The position numbers and the translations under genes were made by a program. A stretch of DNA of 64,000 bases from NCBI GenBank assembly GCA_028753945.1, contig JAPNXP010000002.1:6882001-6946000 (forward strand). Direction: 5' to 3'. The stretch's first letter is position 1; every line of letters starts with the position of its first letter. Below are positions 11,669 through 23,602 of this stretch, piece after piece. Source of the stretch: Hexactinellida sp. DTS-2022. Lineage: Eukaryota; Porifera; Hexactinellida. A model generated the notes under the pieces. That model searched no databases, was not told the DNA's origin, and saw only the letters and a program-made list of their open reading frames with translations.

Positions 11669-13254
11669 GGCCCCTCTCGGGTTAATTTTGAATTATTTAA
11701 ATAATTGAGTTTATTTCGTTTTTATTAGTTATAATACCCGGGAGGATAATATAGGAAAATTTGGCTTAATTCTGAGGACAATTGAACTCACTAGAGCAAT
11801 TTGAAATTGGGGAATGTCTGTTATATGGCCAAATTGAGAGTAATTTAAATTACGGCCACACAATGCTGGTCAGATAAATTGAGATTCGATTGTTTTTGGA
11901 TAGTACACCAGAAAGTAAAGCCACATTGAAAATTTCAGGTGAATCTGAATAATAGTTTTGCTGTAGCGACCATTATAAGATCCAGGAATGTGAAGGCCAT
12001 CATGGAGGGTGACTTTTTCAAATGGAATGAAAGTTTAGTAGGCTGGCACTGCCACAATTTGTTTTCAATATAGTTGTTATTCATACAAAAGTATATTTGC
12101 ATATCTACTTAGGTTGTAAACCTAAATTTTCAACATTCCAAAAATTAAGTTCCGAGTTATAGTCATTTGAAGTCAGATTTGGACTGTCAAGGTCCCTAGT
12201 CTGACTTCAAAGGGCATTAACTTTGAAAGTTTGTATTGTAAAGTTTAGATCAAGGGTCATTCCCATATTAAATATATATTCAATCGTTTACACTTGGTTT
12301 CAAACAATTTGGATGAAAACTGTGAACGCTTTAGCATTTTAAACTTTCTGACCTTTCAACTCATTGGGTGGTCCTTTCACATCTCTACATTGAATCTCAG
12401 AAACCCGTCGACCAATAATGAAATATTTGAGTGCAAAATGCTCGCAATACCCGGTTTCCTATTCGTCCATAATACATTTTATGACCCTAACTCGCAAAGA
12501 TCTTCCAAATGACCATATATGGGCATAAAATGTGCCCATTTTTGATGATTTAGCATATTTATTTCTTCAAAACTATAAACTCTAGAGCTTAGCACTAAAT
12601 TTCCCATCATATCCATATAATATTGCAAACCCATTAGAATCACAATTGAAACCATTTTCCTTAAGATTGCTGTCCTATATATTGACCGGAATACCCTCAT
12701 AATTGTGTGAAAAGTAAATTTAAAATTCCATTTATTTTTGGTTCAACTATTGCAAATTTGGTCCAAATTGTTTGAAACCAAGTCTAAACTAACGAGGACA
12801 TATGTAATTCGGGGGGATTTTTCAAACTAACCTCTAGCATAAAAAAATTCAGAATTCTATATCTTTGAAGTTCGACTTGGACAGCATATTTACATAAAAC
12901 ATCGAATAATGCAAAAATTGGCAGTCAAAATGTGACTTCAAAGGGCTATAACTCACAAAGTTTGTATGTTAGTGGTTAGTTTGAAAAATCCCCCCGAATT
13001 ACATATGTCTTCATCAGTATAGACTTGGTTTCAAACTATTTAGACCAAATTTGCAATAGTTGAACCAAATTTAAATATATTTTCAATTGAAAATTGACAT
13101 TTTCATGATGATACACACATTCCTGAGCACTAAACTGGTATTAACAGCAAAAGTAGAGCTCAGATTCACTTGAAATTTTCAATGTATCAATACTTTACTG
13201 TGTACAATAGGAAAACAGTCTAATCTCAATTACCAAATTAACCAAAGAGGGGCC
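11669..13254. mobile_element. Palindromic TTAA element G, copy 1
   Basis: Inverted termini GGCCCCTCTCGG and AGAGGGGCC, preceded by TTAA (11665-11668) and followed by TAAG. Central palindrome: the stretch from about 12770 (AACCAAGTCTAAACTAACGA) is mirrored at about 12965-13035. Shares most of its length with 33404-34964. No coding frame. The TTAA duplication suggests piggyBac- or Kolobok-type mobilisation. Confidence 0.82.
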
Positions 13255-15328
13255 TAAGGGTAATGATACGCGTGCACAAAGTCACACCCATTTTCTACCT
13301 ACCCACGCAAGGTGATTTTACCCATGGTCGACCCCTTCAGATAAGTGTTTACTCCACTGTGCTCCACAAACTCAGTATATCACTTCTTACACTGACTAAG
13401 ATCTGTATTTACTAATTTTAAATATTTCAATTACATACCTTATTTATTTACTATTATTGTTGTTTTCGTCATCTGGGACCAGAAATTTGGTGGGTCCCCG
13501 AGGATATCACTTGTCACAATTTAATTATTAAAGTCGTTAGATAACCGACTTTAACACCATTTTACGTCAGCATGGTAACTTTCAGATATTTACCGTTTGC
13601 ATGAGCCGTGTCTAGCAGTTTTTGAAACTTCATAACAATTTCAAGTTATTTTAGTATGGTTAACGGGGGTTCGCAAAACTCTATGGATTCCCTGTATTTC
13701 TTTGCTAAATACCCTTAAATGGACATTCTATATTTCCTCTTGAACTATGTCATGATTATTTTATTCAAGAATAACATTATATGTATATTAACGCAATGCG
13801 TATTTATTAAAGGCAATATCAGCAAATTTAATATCTAAATCCATGGATATTGGATAAAATCCCTATATCCCAGGATAGTTTGTAAGTATGACAAGGTTAT
13901 ATGTAGCTCCAATGTTTTCAGATAAATTATTGAGAGATGGAATGTTGCCACCCCCCTGAAAAATTGTTTGGTCCCCCTATACCCCCCCCCCCCCCAGGTC
14001 GAACGGCCTGGCGCCGTGCATGTAACAATTTCGAGGAAAACTATCAACATAGTAACTAACTCCATTTTACAAACACCATTAGAGAAGTTGTATGTTATAT
14101 CAATATGTTATATCAGTATGTTATCACATGTTATATCAGTATGTTATCACAATAGTGCCATAACCTTCATAACCAGGAAGTGAAGTTCTGTCATAGCTGA
14201 CATTCATTTCTCCAGTGTCAGGTTAATCACTAGTTGTGACACCATATATGGTTTTACACATAGGACATGAAATGGAGAATTCATTGATAGAAGAATTTGA
14301 TGTAGCATCCAACAAAGACCCAGTATAAACCATGTGAAACATCTGAAAACATTGATTTATGCCACACAGAGTTGCATGCGGGGCGGGCTACCCTCGGGCC
14401 GGCCCTCGGTTGCGGGCCGAGTATTATATTCAGCCTGCAGGCTTTGCGGGCCGAGTTTTTTGTTGCGGGCCTTAGGCCCGCACAATACCTGATGGTACTG
14501 TGTTTATACATAACTAATGTAAAATATTTACTAGATATTATTCGTCCATCCCAACGATAGTTTATCTGCTAAATTATTTAATTGAACTTCTATGTTTTGA
14601 AGAATTAACTATTCCTATACATTGTTGATGACTTGTAATTGTTACCTCTATGTAAGTATCCCCATTTGTTCCACAATGAATACATATATGTGTGTTTATA
14701 TACGGTATTTGTTTAAAAGTTACGAGTTGATTGAAGAAAGTGGACTGTTTCCAAATGTGATTTTTGGCGTATTGGGGTAACTTTTGGAACCCGCCAACAA
14801 GTTGAGGTTTCCACTGAAATTTCTCACACCTCGACAATTTATGGCGTCATTGTCACATTTCGAGAACCCTGAAAATTCACTTAAAGTGTAACCCCTTGAT
14901 TTTTCGACACCCCACGACCTAAAGTTTTGATTGCATATTTGGATACTACTAAGTATTTTAAGATATCGCTGCAAATTTTAGAGTTCTACAATCTATTAAT
15001 CCATAGATATGAACTACGTATGTAAGTTTCAATACAGTACTAATCCCTACTAGACAAGAATTGAATTTTGAACTTTTATTTAATCCGAATATCAAAATTC
15101 CTCCGTATTCCCCAACTTATTGTCATTTTTGTTAAATTGGTCCCAAAGAGCCAAAAATTTAACTAAAGTGTCCTAATGGAATATTTTTGCATTATAATGC
15201 CAAAACTGCCGCGATTGAAACCCTGCATCTTCTTTTACTGATCATTTATAAAAGATTCGACTACACAAGATGAAAATTCAGATATTTGTACTCATTCTCC
15301 CAGATTCACTTTTTAAAAAAATCTTTAG
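13255..15328. other. Intergenic stretch with small repeats
   Basis: A poly-C tract at 13980-13995 with a GGCCTGGCGCC neighbour (hAT-like GC-rich debris), a short tandem repeat of TGTTATATCAGTATGTTATC at 14089-14155, and a GCGGGCC-rich block at 14375-14490. No gene is supported. Confidence 0.45.
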
Positions 15329-15586
15329 GGATGCTTCGACTGGAAAAAGAGGGGATTTAGTGTGAAAATTGGAAAGCGAGTTTATGTATTGAAATGAAGC
15401 TTATATATCATAGAATTATTTGAGAAGTGAAATTTTTTTGAATTGAATTCTCTGAATTCTTCAGAATGCCAATTTAGTGACGTCATTAATGATGATTCAG
15501 CATTTTTTATTATCACAATTGACATTCTTGTATATTCTATGCAATATATCGTGCATTTAACATTCAATATTATAAACTTCCATTAA

Positions 15587-16268
15587 CTGTAGACTGCCTA
15601 ACTGATACACGTTGTAACAGGAGGAAAAGAGGTCGATCAAATAATTCAAATTTCAAGAAAATTCGGATTTAGACATGGTTTTGTACTCTCCATCGATTTC
15701 ATTGAAAAAATCAAAATTTTCAGAAAATGTTATGATGAAGTAGCATAAAAGTGAACGCTGCACTTGCCTGCCACTTGCTATTGTAAATTGTAAATGTTGT
15801 AATTTCACCTTAGAAATACCAGAAAAAAACATATTAGACTAAATAATATCTATTTAGTATATTTGGTTTACTAATACAGAATTGTGATAGATATAACTCA
15901 AATATATGTATTTTGCGTAATCCATGGTGCATCAAAAACAAATTCGTCGATTTTTTAGAAATCATGTAACTTTCGTATAGTAAATCGGATTTGTTCAATT
16001 TTTGAGATCTGATAACTAATCAGATAGTCGTTATTGTTCAAGTTTAGAAACAAAGGATTACTTACATGTTACGGCGTTATATTGATTTAAAGAGAAAGTA
16101 TGTGTCATCACTTTTTGTCGAAATCCTCAAGTAAATATTTTCAAAAATTCTAGCATATTGATATATCATTGTGCTCTTGATGGATTTCAAATTAATAGGT
16201 TCTAAATATTAAGCACAAAGAACTACAGGGTATGCTATTTTTCTGAAAATCACTCCGGCAGTCTACGG
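15587..16268 (-). mobile_element. TTAA element K, copy 1, nested in element A
   Basis: Ends CTGTAGACTGCC and (reversed) CCGTAGACTGCC with TTAA on both sides (15583-15586, 16269-16272). The same host sequence at 39921-39943 lacks the insert and has a single TTAA, which fixes the boundaries. Other copies: 38979-39655, 54996-55482 (partial), 36715-36887 (partial). CC-start plus TTAA resembles piggyBac termini. Non-coding. Confidence 0.92.
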
Positions 16269-16278
16269 TTAATAAGCC

Positions 16279-16354
16279 GATATATGTCAGTCTGGTTAGC
16301 ATATATGGCCAACAATAAGTAGATCTTGGGTTCCAATCCCTGTTCTCCATATAA
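16279..16354 (+). ncRNA. tRNA-like module in element A copy 1
   Basis: Contains CTGGTTAGCATATATGG, resembling a Pol III A box, and 41 bases on GGGTTCCAATCCC, a B box with a 3-bp T-arm stem, followed by TTTT near 16360. A weak TATATG/CATATA outer pairing exists. It does not fold as a canonical tRNA, so it is called tRNA-like. The equivalent position in 39672-41601 has the same module. Confidence 0.4.
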
Positions 16355-16622
16355 TATTCCTTTTCTGATTGCATTATCACAGCTTGATTGACTTTTTTCA
16401 TATATTCACTCAATTCTTATATATTTAGTATATACTTACTGTATCCTAAATAGTGTAGACATATAATACACATTACAAAATTAATCACGACGTTATCCCT
16501 GAATTATTTTCCTAAGAGGATGTCCCAAAAGAAAGCGGACTCGGAAAATATGGCTGCAACTTGCAAGGAATTCGATAAATTATGGCTAATTATGAATTTA
16601 ATTGATTAATCGAACGTAGGTT

Positions 16623-17039
16623 AAAACTACATCATATAAAGATTCTATATATATTCTAAACTCAACTTGCGTGTGCATACTTTTCCCATAGCAACAATTA
16701 CAAAAAAAGCACTATATGGATTCCTATACAAAGCTCATATAGTAAATTATACAGGTTACTTTACGATAATTCTGCTATGGTTGTATATTAAGTTAATATG
16801 CATATTGATCAATTGCATAAAGTATCCTGGTAGGGAGCTATGAAGCCAGATTCCCAATTATGCTTATAACTTCCTTTATAACACGTCATCCCTTCGGAAT
16901 TTTCGCAAATTTTGGCTATCAAACATTTATCATAGGCCTATTTTATTAGTGTTACATATATTTATGTTTTATTTATGGGAAAAGCTCTTCATAGCTCTCT
17001 ACCTAATAAATTTACCTATTGATTCCACTACAGTTCAGA
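16623..17039. other. Unannotated AT-rich stretch
   Basis: No ORF or repeat boundary supported. Confidence 0.4.
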
Positions 17040-17218
17040 GCTCTACTATGGACACTGTTCTAACCAACTTATATTAATTGAGGTCAGGTTTTGCTGATCC
17101 CCGAGATTTTTCTAATGAGATTTCTTCATTACGAAAACTTTGGCTGGGCATAATTTGTTTTTTTATTGAATAGAATTTGCTCAAACTTTGCAGAAGCATT
17201 TAAACATATATTATATGC
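17040..17218. repeat. Dispersed repeat shared with 63190-63395
   Basis: Carries CACTGTTCTAACC, GAGGTCAGGTTTTGC, TAATGAGATTTCTTCA and TTGCTCAAACTTTGCA in the same order as the reverse complement of 63190-63395. Homology ends at about 17218, exactly where Harbinger coding homology starts. Confidence 0.7.
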
Positions 17219-17760
17219 TGTATATCAACAGAAAAGGTTATCATTCAATAAATGTGCAGGCAATATGTGATGCTGACTTCCGCTTTATTGATATTGTTGT
17301 CAAGTGGCCCGGAAGTACTCATGATGCTTTTATTTGGAGACAATCCGGTGTAAATCAATTGACTAATAGTGGAGTAATTCCAACAGTAAATGGTTGGTTC
17401 TTAGGAGACAGTGGCTATCCGTTACGCCAAAATTTAATGACCCCTATTCTTTCACAGCATACTATGGGAGATAGACGATACAACCGTGCATTTTTGAAGA
17501 CCCGCAAAACGATAGAATGTACTTTTGGCATTTGGAAAAGCAGATGTAAAAAAACTAGTGGTAGCTTGTGTTATACACCAGACAGGATATCTAAATTAAT
17601 ACTCTCTACAGCAGTATTACATAACTTTTGTATTGATCACGGGCTTTAAATTGAATATGAAAATTTGGAACAAGAAATGCTTTCAGAATTGGATGAAACT
17701 GATTCTATTGACAATGGAGTCTTGGTGAGGCAAGAAATAATTGCAACTTATTTCAATTAA
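17219..17760 (+). pseudogene. PIF/Harbinger transposase (DDE_4), 5'-truncated
   Basis: Encodes the catalytic half of a Harbinger (HARBI1-like) transposase, a nuclease that cuts and joins transposon ends. Visible: GYHSINVQAICDADFRFIDI with the first Asp, WPGSTHDAFIW, FLGDSGYPL with the second Asp, and TIECTFGIWKSR with the Glu. A TAA at 17647-17649 interrupts the frame; it then continues in phase (EMLSELDETD to RQEIIATYFN) to a normal C-terminal end at about 17760. The N-terminal part is absent: upstream of 17219 lies an unrelated repeat, so a CAG acceptor-like site at 17191 is probably irrelevant. Convergent with the Myb/SANT gene next door, the usual Harbinger arrangement. Confidence 0.85.
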
Positions 17761-17844
17761 ACTTAACGATTTACTTATTTATGTAATTGTTATTATTTAA
17801 TTAATGTTTGACTCATACTCGTATAATAAAATGCAAACATTACA

Positions 17845-18630
17845 TTAATTCAATGTATTTAACCAATCTTGGTTTGGAAGATAAAAGGGAGGCATGTGAA
17901 ATGAGGATGTGGGAAATAGACTTGGTGCTCCTGTAAATGAAGGATGCGTTTGTTGAACCAATATAGAGTAAAATTTGGCTTGATCACTAGCAATACGCTC
18001 CAGTAGAACGATTACTTGGCCGAATTTAGAATCTAAACTTTCCCGCCTGCGATCTATTCTTCTTAGCAGTGACTTCTTCTCCTCTTCATTATCTATTAAG
18101 TTCCTTTTTATGTCATCATACCCTTCTTCATCGCAACTTTTTCTGTTTCTTGGAAAAAAAAAAAATTCAGAATTTTGTGAAGCCAGTGAAGGAGTTGGGC
18201 TTGAAACCATCGGATCTTCATCCCCAGACCCAAAGGTACTCATCGCAAGGTCTATGCCTAATTCTATGCCCTCAAAGCATTCCTTCCCTTTGATGCTGCT
18301 TATCTTTAATTCGAGCTCATCGAGCTGGGCTTCTGCTGGACCTCCTCCGGTCCTCCTGGCTGATGCTATTTTGTCAGCGATGCGAGGCTTGTGCTTACAC
18401 AGTAAATTATACCATTTTTTGGAGATGTCATCTCTAGTTCTCATTTGCCCGTGCTGCTCAGAGAGTTTCCTAGCTATATCCACCCATACTTTATTCTTAT
18501 CGTCCATCGTTAATGTGGCACTAAGAGCACCGAATAAACTGGATTTGTTAGCATCCAGTAAGTCAACTAGTGCCATTACCTCATCCTGTGAAAAAGCTTT
18601 GGAACGTGTCTTGGCATTCTCGCTGGCCAT
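17845..18630 (-). CDS. Harbinger Myb/SANT-like DNA-binding protein
   Basis: Second gene of the PIF/Harbinger element, thought in this superfamily to bind the transposon and bring the transposase into the nucleus. The N-terminal trihelix-type Myb/SANT domain spans roughly residues 8-85 (SKAFSQDEVMALVDLLDANK, KVWVDIARKLSE, ISKKWYNLLCKHK). A Ser/acidic middle and a helical C-terminal part (RIDRRRESLDSKFGQVIVLL) follow. I take the start at MASENAK (18628-18630); an in-frame ATG at 18685-18687 would add 19 residues. The frame is fully open, unlike its transposase neighbour 85 bp away on the opposite strand. A poly-A run in the + strand encodes FFFF. Confidence 0.85.
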   Translation of the reverse strand: MASENAKTRSKAFSQDEVMALVDLLDANKSSLFGALSATLTMDDKNKVWVDIARKLSEQHGQMRTRDDISKKWYNLLCKHKPRIADKIASARRTGGGPAEAQLDELELKISSIKGKECFEGIELGIDLAMSTFGSGDEDPMVSSPTPSLASQNSEFFFFPRNRKSCDEEGYDDIKRNLIDNEEEKKSLLRRIDRRRESLDSKFGQVIVLLERIASDQAKFYSILVQQTHPSFTGAPSLFPTSSFHMPPFYLPNQDWLNTLN

Positions 18631-18689
18631 AAATGTTTGATGAAATAATGAAGAATAGATCGATAAGTGTACAAGTTGTTTTAGCATTT

Positions 18690-19142
18690 TGTTTCTTCAT
18701 TTTATAGAAAACAATTTGTTGATAGAGGCTTTGAGCAACACAATTGGAACTTGAATCATCATTTGGTCTTGCTAGATCATCAATTTTCTAACATTAGAAC
18801 ATGACTCTTATATGATCTAATAACCAAATAAAAGCGAATAAGTATATGATATCTAAGTAACTTGTGCAGTGTTGTACGAAGCCCGCTATCTCTGTACTTG
18901 CCTCGAGGACTATTTTCTGCCTTTCATGAATTATTGTGGAAGAATTAAACTTCACGAGAGCTTAGTACTTTGATCTTTCCACTAATTAACGTACATAGTT
19001 TGTATTCCATTTAGGTTATTCTTTGTCCATTTGTATATTGTGCAGATCGATTTCTTCAATTACACTTTACTATAGTTCTTCCATTGTTCCAATAAAATAC
19101 CGCAAGCGATCGGGAACTAATCATTAACATACAAGTACACCC
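18690..19142. other. Unannotated stretch upstream of the Myb/SANT gene
   Basis: Probably the 5' flank of the Harbinger remnant; no terminal inverted repeat was found. Confidence 0.4.
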
Positions 19143-19711
19143 ATAGGCGTCGTAAATCACCGGGCGCCCCAGAGGAGCTACCCTGAGTTACCCGGAATCC
19201 GGGTAAACTCCGGGTAAAAATCATACCTGCCAACCTATTTGAGTTGGCAAAAGTATCTGGGTACCCTGTCGCTCGATACGCAAGGCCAAGGGATTCCCTG
19301 ATTCCCTATACGCTTATACTAACAAGAATTGGACTAAGAAATTGCATTTATGTTGTCAATGCAGAAAGCATGGCAAGAAATACATTCGTTATGCTATAGA
19401 GATTGATTAAGGTTGAAATAAATCAAATAATTCACTTTGGAAAGGAGAATACATTGAATTAAAAACTAGACTGTAGAGAGAATCCCTGTACGCCTGTAGT
19501 ACATAACTGCAAAATACGTAGTTACAGTCCCTTAACAGTCGACATGTATGAATTTATTATAATACACCTACATAGAGGTAGTTCGAACTACCGCCCTGTT
19601 TAATTGGCCGTGTGCTCCGAAGAGGCAACCTTCATCTACGAGAATGGGCACGGCCCTATATTTCAGTGTCCGAGGGGCCTAAGGACCATCGCTCGTATTT
19701 ACGACGCCTAT
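19143..19711. mobile_element. MITE T (CATAGGCGTCGTAAA termini), full copy
   Basis: Left end CATAGGCGTCGTAAATCACC and right end TATTTACGACGCCTATG are inverted partners. Interior has CCGGGTAA motifs shared with 6211-6350. No ORF. Confidence 0.82.
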
Positions 19712-19812
19712 GAGTACACCTATATTTATTAAAGTATTCTATGTATAAGCTTGTTGGCATTGAAATATTGAGATCTAATAATAAATATTGAGTTAAGTAA
19801 ACTCTCGAGCTC

Positions 19813-20200
19813 ACTTAATTTTTTTCTAAGAATTGGGATAAATTCTTAGAAAAATTCTAAGAATTGGAATATTTTCTTAGAATTTGAGGCAATTCTAAGA
19901 AAAATTCTTAGAAATTGTCTAAGAACTTTTGTGAATACGGACTTAGAAAACTTCTAAGAATTTGACTAAGTCTTGACAAATTCTTAGAATTTACTAAGAA
20001 TTAGAGCCAATTCTAAGTAAATTCTTAGAATTTGGCTAAGAACTTTTGTGAATACGGAATTAGAAAAATTCTAAGAATGCGACTAAGTATTGGCCAATTC
20101 TCAGAAAAATTCTAAGAATTGCAATATTTTCTTAGAATTTCAGGCAATTCTAAGATAAATTCTAAGAATTTCGATATAGAATTTTTGTGAATAAGGCCCC
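19813..20200. mobile_element. TTCTTAGAAT-rich palindromic element end (Harbinger-type MITE)
   Basis: Dense TTCTAAGAAT/TTCTTAGAAT palindromes, ending AATTTTTGTGAATAAGGCCC at 20200. A GGGCC...TATTCAC terminus is typical of Harbinger MITEs; related ends occur at 31430-31590 and 38942-38975. The left terminus was not found. Confidence 0.55.
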
Positions 20201-20204
20201 AGGC

Positions 20205-21945
20205 CATACTAGCTCAAGTTTTTATGCTACTCAACTGCCCGGATAAGAGGTGCAGAGGGCGGCTCCACTTATACCAGCATATTATGCTGGACGGACTACA
20301 GAAGTTCCCTCTAATAAAGTGCGTTAAATGCCACCTAAATGCTGCAGAATTTATAGCTTCGCTACCAATTGGCCTCTCTGCAGATGTTTGCGTCAATAAC
20401 AGATCACTCCGTGTCCGAGGCCAGAGCGAGTTGAATTTACGCTCCCTCCTCGCCGTGCACACTACATCACAGAGTTGGGAGGATTTACGACTGACTTGCT
20501 CTCTACTTGATCTGGACGTTCCAAGTAGCTTCCATGTCACAGCATCACTTGAATCACTTCGTGCAATCAACCACAAGCGTTGTATCACTATCAATGAAAC
20601 TTTCTGCCGAGTAAGTCCATTGTTCCTTGCCATTGGAACCATCTCTACCAGAGCACGTTCGTAAATTTACGGACAGTTTTGACTCCACTTGGCATTGTAG
20701 GGGGCATTTCTCCAACCAAGTGTTCGCTGCTGCAATAGATTCGGAGTTCGGTAAGGTCTGAGACTACCAACTCTACGACCGGGTCTGGTATCTATGCTCA
20801 AATTGGAATGAAGAAAGGAAGTCGTCCAATCCAGAAGAGTATAAAAAATATTGGGATCAACATAAGCACAATTGTTCCGCTAACTTTGCTGGGTCCTCTC
20901 AGTCGATGGAGAGCTCGGCTGCAGTGAAAATTTGGAGTCGATCGCATACCAAACACGATCTTATCTATGGTACACCTTGTAGGATGGTGGAGTCTCCGAC
21001 GACGGAGACTACTCATCTTACAAGAACCTCGTGAAGTCTGATCCCCTCAACGGAGTTTCTTGCATTAGGAAAGAAGAATGCCTATAGCATGTTCAGAAGA
21101 AAATAAAAGCGCCTCAGTAAACAACAAAGTCGTTCGAAGGGCTGCCGGAAGTCAAAGCGGACAGGATTGCGCATTTATATGCATTAGTAATTGTCCAACA
21201 TAATGGATAAACTGCTCAGGATGTTCAAGAGGCTCTTCAGACACTCTTACGCCACACCGAGGAAAATACGACACTTGTCCTGTGGGATCCTCTTCCTGGT
21301 GCTACTACCAAAAGTTAGTAGCAAGATATATCGAAGATAGTACCATTCCCTATCCAAAGACTAGAGGGTCATTTCTCAGTAATAATGAATACCTACGCAC
21401 GGTAGAAGTATTTCCAATCTTCGCGTCTCTAGATGTTTGCGAGAATATACGCTTGGCAAGACTCAATACACTAACGAAAGTTTACAACATGTTTTGGCAC
21501 AACGCCCCAAAGTCGAAGAGAGTTGATCATAAGTGCTGGATTGCCAGCATCGCTTCTGCAGTCCTTTCCTTCAACGAAGGTTCCCTCTCCAATTCTGTTC
21601 TTTTAGAGGAACTAGGGATGAAGGCCAGCTACAAAGCAATGAGATATTTATCTATTCGAGATCGCCTTCGATACCAGTCGCGAATACGCAGGTGTCGCGA
21701 TACGCAGAAACGCCGTAGGAGGCAAATATCAGCCCATACTAAAATAGCTGAGTCATCAAGGAAAAAGCGACGCTACAAGCCAATTGTCTCTTCTGGGAAA
21801 TTTGGATCAGAAGTACCTTCTATTGGCGACGAGTCTGATATACCATGCGGGAAATGTAACCAGAGAGAATGCCCCATTCACAGTACCAGAAGGACCCAGC
21901 CTTGGGTATGTTGTCATCTATGCGGTGTATGGTACCACTAGTATA
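20205..21945 (+). pseudogene. Broken Mutator-like (Kolobok-like) transposase, copy 3
   Basis: Plus-strand relative of 44228-46687, closer to the copy at 6355-8554. It starts abruptly inside the zinc-ribbon region (ILAQVFMLLNCPDK at 20207) against a Harbinger-type MITE, so the N-terminal ~180 residues are missing. Recognisable: IKCVKCHLNAAEF, DSFDSTWHCRGHFSNQVF, NFAGSSQSMESSAAVKIW, HKCWIASIASAVLSFN, the basic RRCRDTQKRRRRQ segment and a C-terminal CGKCNQRECP...WVCCHLCGVWYH zinc finger. Frame changes near 20660 and 21050, and in-frame stops (for example near 20758), disable it. 21282-21941 is the longest surviving open part (219 residues). Confidence 0.83.
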
Positions 21946-22077
21946 GTTGCGTGGGCGTAATGTACAAGGAATAATTGCCGGAAAAGTAGCAATTGTAGCA
22001 ATTGTAAACATGACTTTACTGTTTTGTGTGCATTTGAAGTTATTGCTAGTTGAGAATGAAAAAATATAAAGTGAATA

Positions 22078-22585
22078 CTGTGGAACCCCGCGTATCGGGG
22101 CACCTCCGTCCAAGCGCTCAGCAGCCCGATTCGAGGGAGTGCCTCGATACGCGGGGTTCTAAGAAAACTCCAATATGTTTGGTTAAAACAATTAAGTTAG
22201 CACCTACACAACAAATCATACACATATAGTCATAACCTAGAGTTAAGGCTGATAATTAAGCAGTACTACACATTGCAATTTCACATTATACTTTACCTAC
22301 ACTAGGAGTCACAAATCTATGATAGTCACGGATTTTTCTTTTGAAAAACTCCCCCGATTACCTCAGCACGAGTCTCTAGCGTGAATGGGTGACGCTTAGC
22401 GGCCATTACAATGAATACTAAGCTGCTCAAAAGTAAAAGCATGTTACTCAAGAGAAATAATCTTCGGTGGAGTGCCCCGATAAGTGAATGGCGCCCCGAT
22501 ACGCGGGGTTATTTTTAATGAGAAAAAACTAATTCCCAACCGACTGCCCCGATACGCGAGTGCCCCGATACGCGGGGTTCCACTG
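22078..22585. mobile_element. TA-flanked MITE C, copy 2 (inverted)
   Basis: Ends CTGTGGAACCCCGCG and CGCGGGGTTCCACTG with TA on both sides. Interior is the reverse complement of 9271-9758 (for example AGGAGTCACAAATCTATGA). Confidence 0.87.
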
Positions 22586-23426
22586 TAGTCACTTAGTGAT
22601 ATTTGTCGGTAATATACCGGTAAACACCGGTTTAGAAAGTGCCGGTTGCACCGCTACATAACCTTGGGGACATGAAGGATATTCCATTTAGGAATTACGA
22701 CAAATACGGGCACTGTATATTAATTTGTATCAGTTCTATAATCTACCATCCATTGTTAAATCGATGGTTGGTAAGTGAATAGAAAATATCGTCATTAAAT
22801 TTGCATGCCGGTTCTAAACCGGCATGCTACCAAGTTTATTATTTATAATCCAGGACATAGATCTGCGTAACATAAATTATAAGCATCCATGGTTCGTTCC
22901 GGTTATCACTTACGCTATTTATGAATCTATACATGAGTTATAGATATAGAGTATTATGTCAATGTAGTATATATCCAAGCCCAAACGCGAGATACACCAG
23001 CAAACTATATATAACGTCGTCACTAATCAATAATACGCCAATTTGTGCCCAAATAATCAATTGCGATACAATGAAAATATCTGGTACATCGCCAAAGTAT
23101 GAAAAATAGTTTGAAACACATTTGCAAGATAAAACCACAAGGTACGGCGAAATAATAACCATTTTATCACCCTCGAACTCCCGCAAATGTGGTTCATATC
23201 AATTAACAGAATAGGTAAACTTTGATCGCAGTTTTCTGAGAATACAAATTTAGCGTGGGTATGATGCAAATGCCGGACTTTTTTGAGAAAGATACTAGAG
23301 ATTAAGGCTAAAAGAAATTTCAAGACAATGTATGTTACTCACGCTCAAAGCACCTTTTTCTTTCCACATAAATCATAAATAATCACAGAGATAATATACC
23401 AACAATATAAAATTTCGAGGTAACAA
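22586..23426. repeat. Repeat N copy and unannotated flank
   Basis: 22610-22910 contains CCGGTTCTAAACCGGCATGC and ATCCATGGTTCGTT, inverted relatives of the 5690-5880 region. 22920-23426 holds nothing I can support. Confidence 0.4.
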
Positions 23427-23602
23427 AAAGTACACAGAGCATGCTCATAAGGTACACAGAGCATGCTCATAAGGTACATAGAGCATGCTCGTATAAAAGT
23501 ACATAGAGCATGCTCGTATAAAAGTACATAGAGCATGCTCGTTAAAAGTACATAGAGCATGCTCGTTAAAAGTACATAGAGCATGCTTGTATAAAAGTAC
23601 AC
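23427..23602 (-). repeat. Left terminal array of the KDZ/Ulp1 transposon
   Basis: Seven tandem ~22-26-bp units built on the palindrome GAGCATGCTC joined by TACATA or TACACA and short spacers (GTATAAAAG, GTTAAAAG, ATAAGG). The outermost sequence is AACAAAAAGTACACAGAGCA. The mirror-image array at 29203-29483 has the same outer sequence and the same order of spacer types from outside inward. Confidence 0.9.

Larger units (their letters stand above)
15329..16622 (+). mobile_element. GGATGC-type TTAA element A, copy 1 (right end missing)
   Basis: Starts GGATGCTTCGACTGGAAAAA after TTAG, a degenerate TTAA. Colinear with 39672-40275, with one extra block (15587-16268) that is a separate insertion. 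Homology to the other copy stops at 16622 (ACGTAGGTTAA) and no right terminus is seen. Non-coding. Confidence 0.82.

Noticed and set aside
11669-13254. Harbinger origin for element G because of its GGCC ends
   Set aside because: Copy 2 has a clear 4-bp TTAA duplication and restores the L terminus when removed, so a 3-bp TAA duplication is less likely.
17188-17218. Start MQKHLNIYYM for the Harbinger transposase
   Set aside because: This segment belongs to a dispersed repeat also found at 63190-63395; Harbinger homology begins after 17218.
18069-18640. Plus-strand frames opposite the Myb/SANT gene
   Set aside because: No domain, and they mirror the composition of the real minus-strand gene.
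23427-23602. CRISPR array with ~24-bp repeats
   Set aside because: Spacers are 6-9 bases and themselves repeated; the array is mirrored at 29203-29483 as a transposon terminus.
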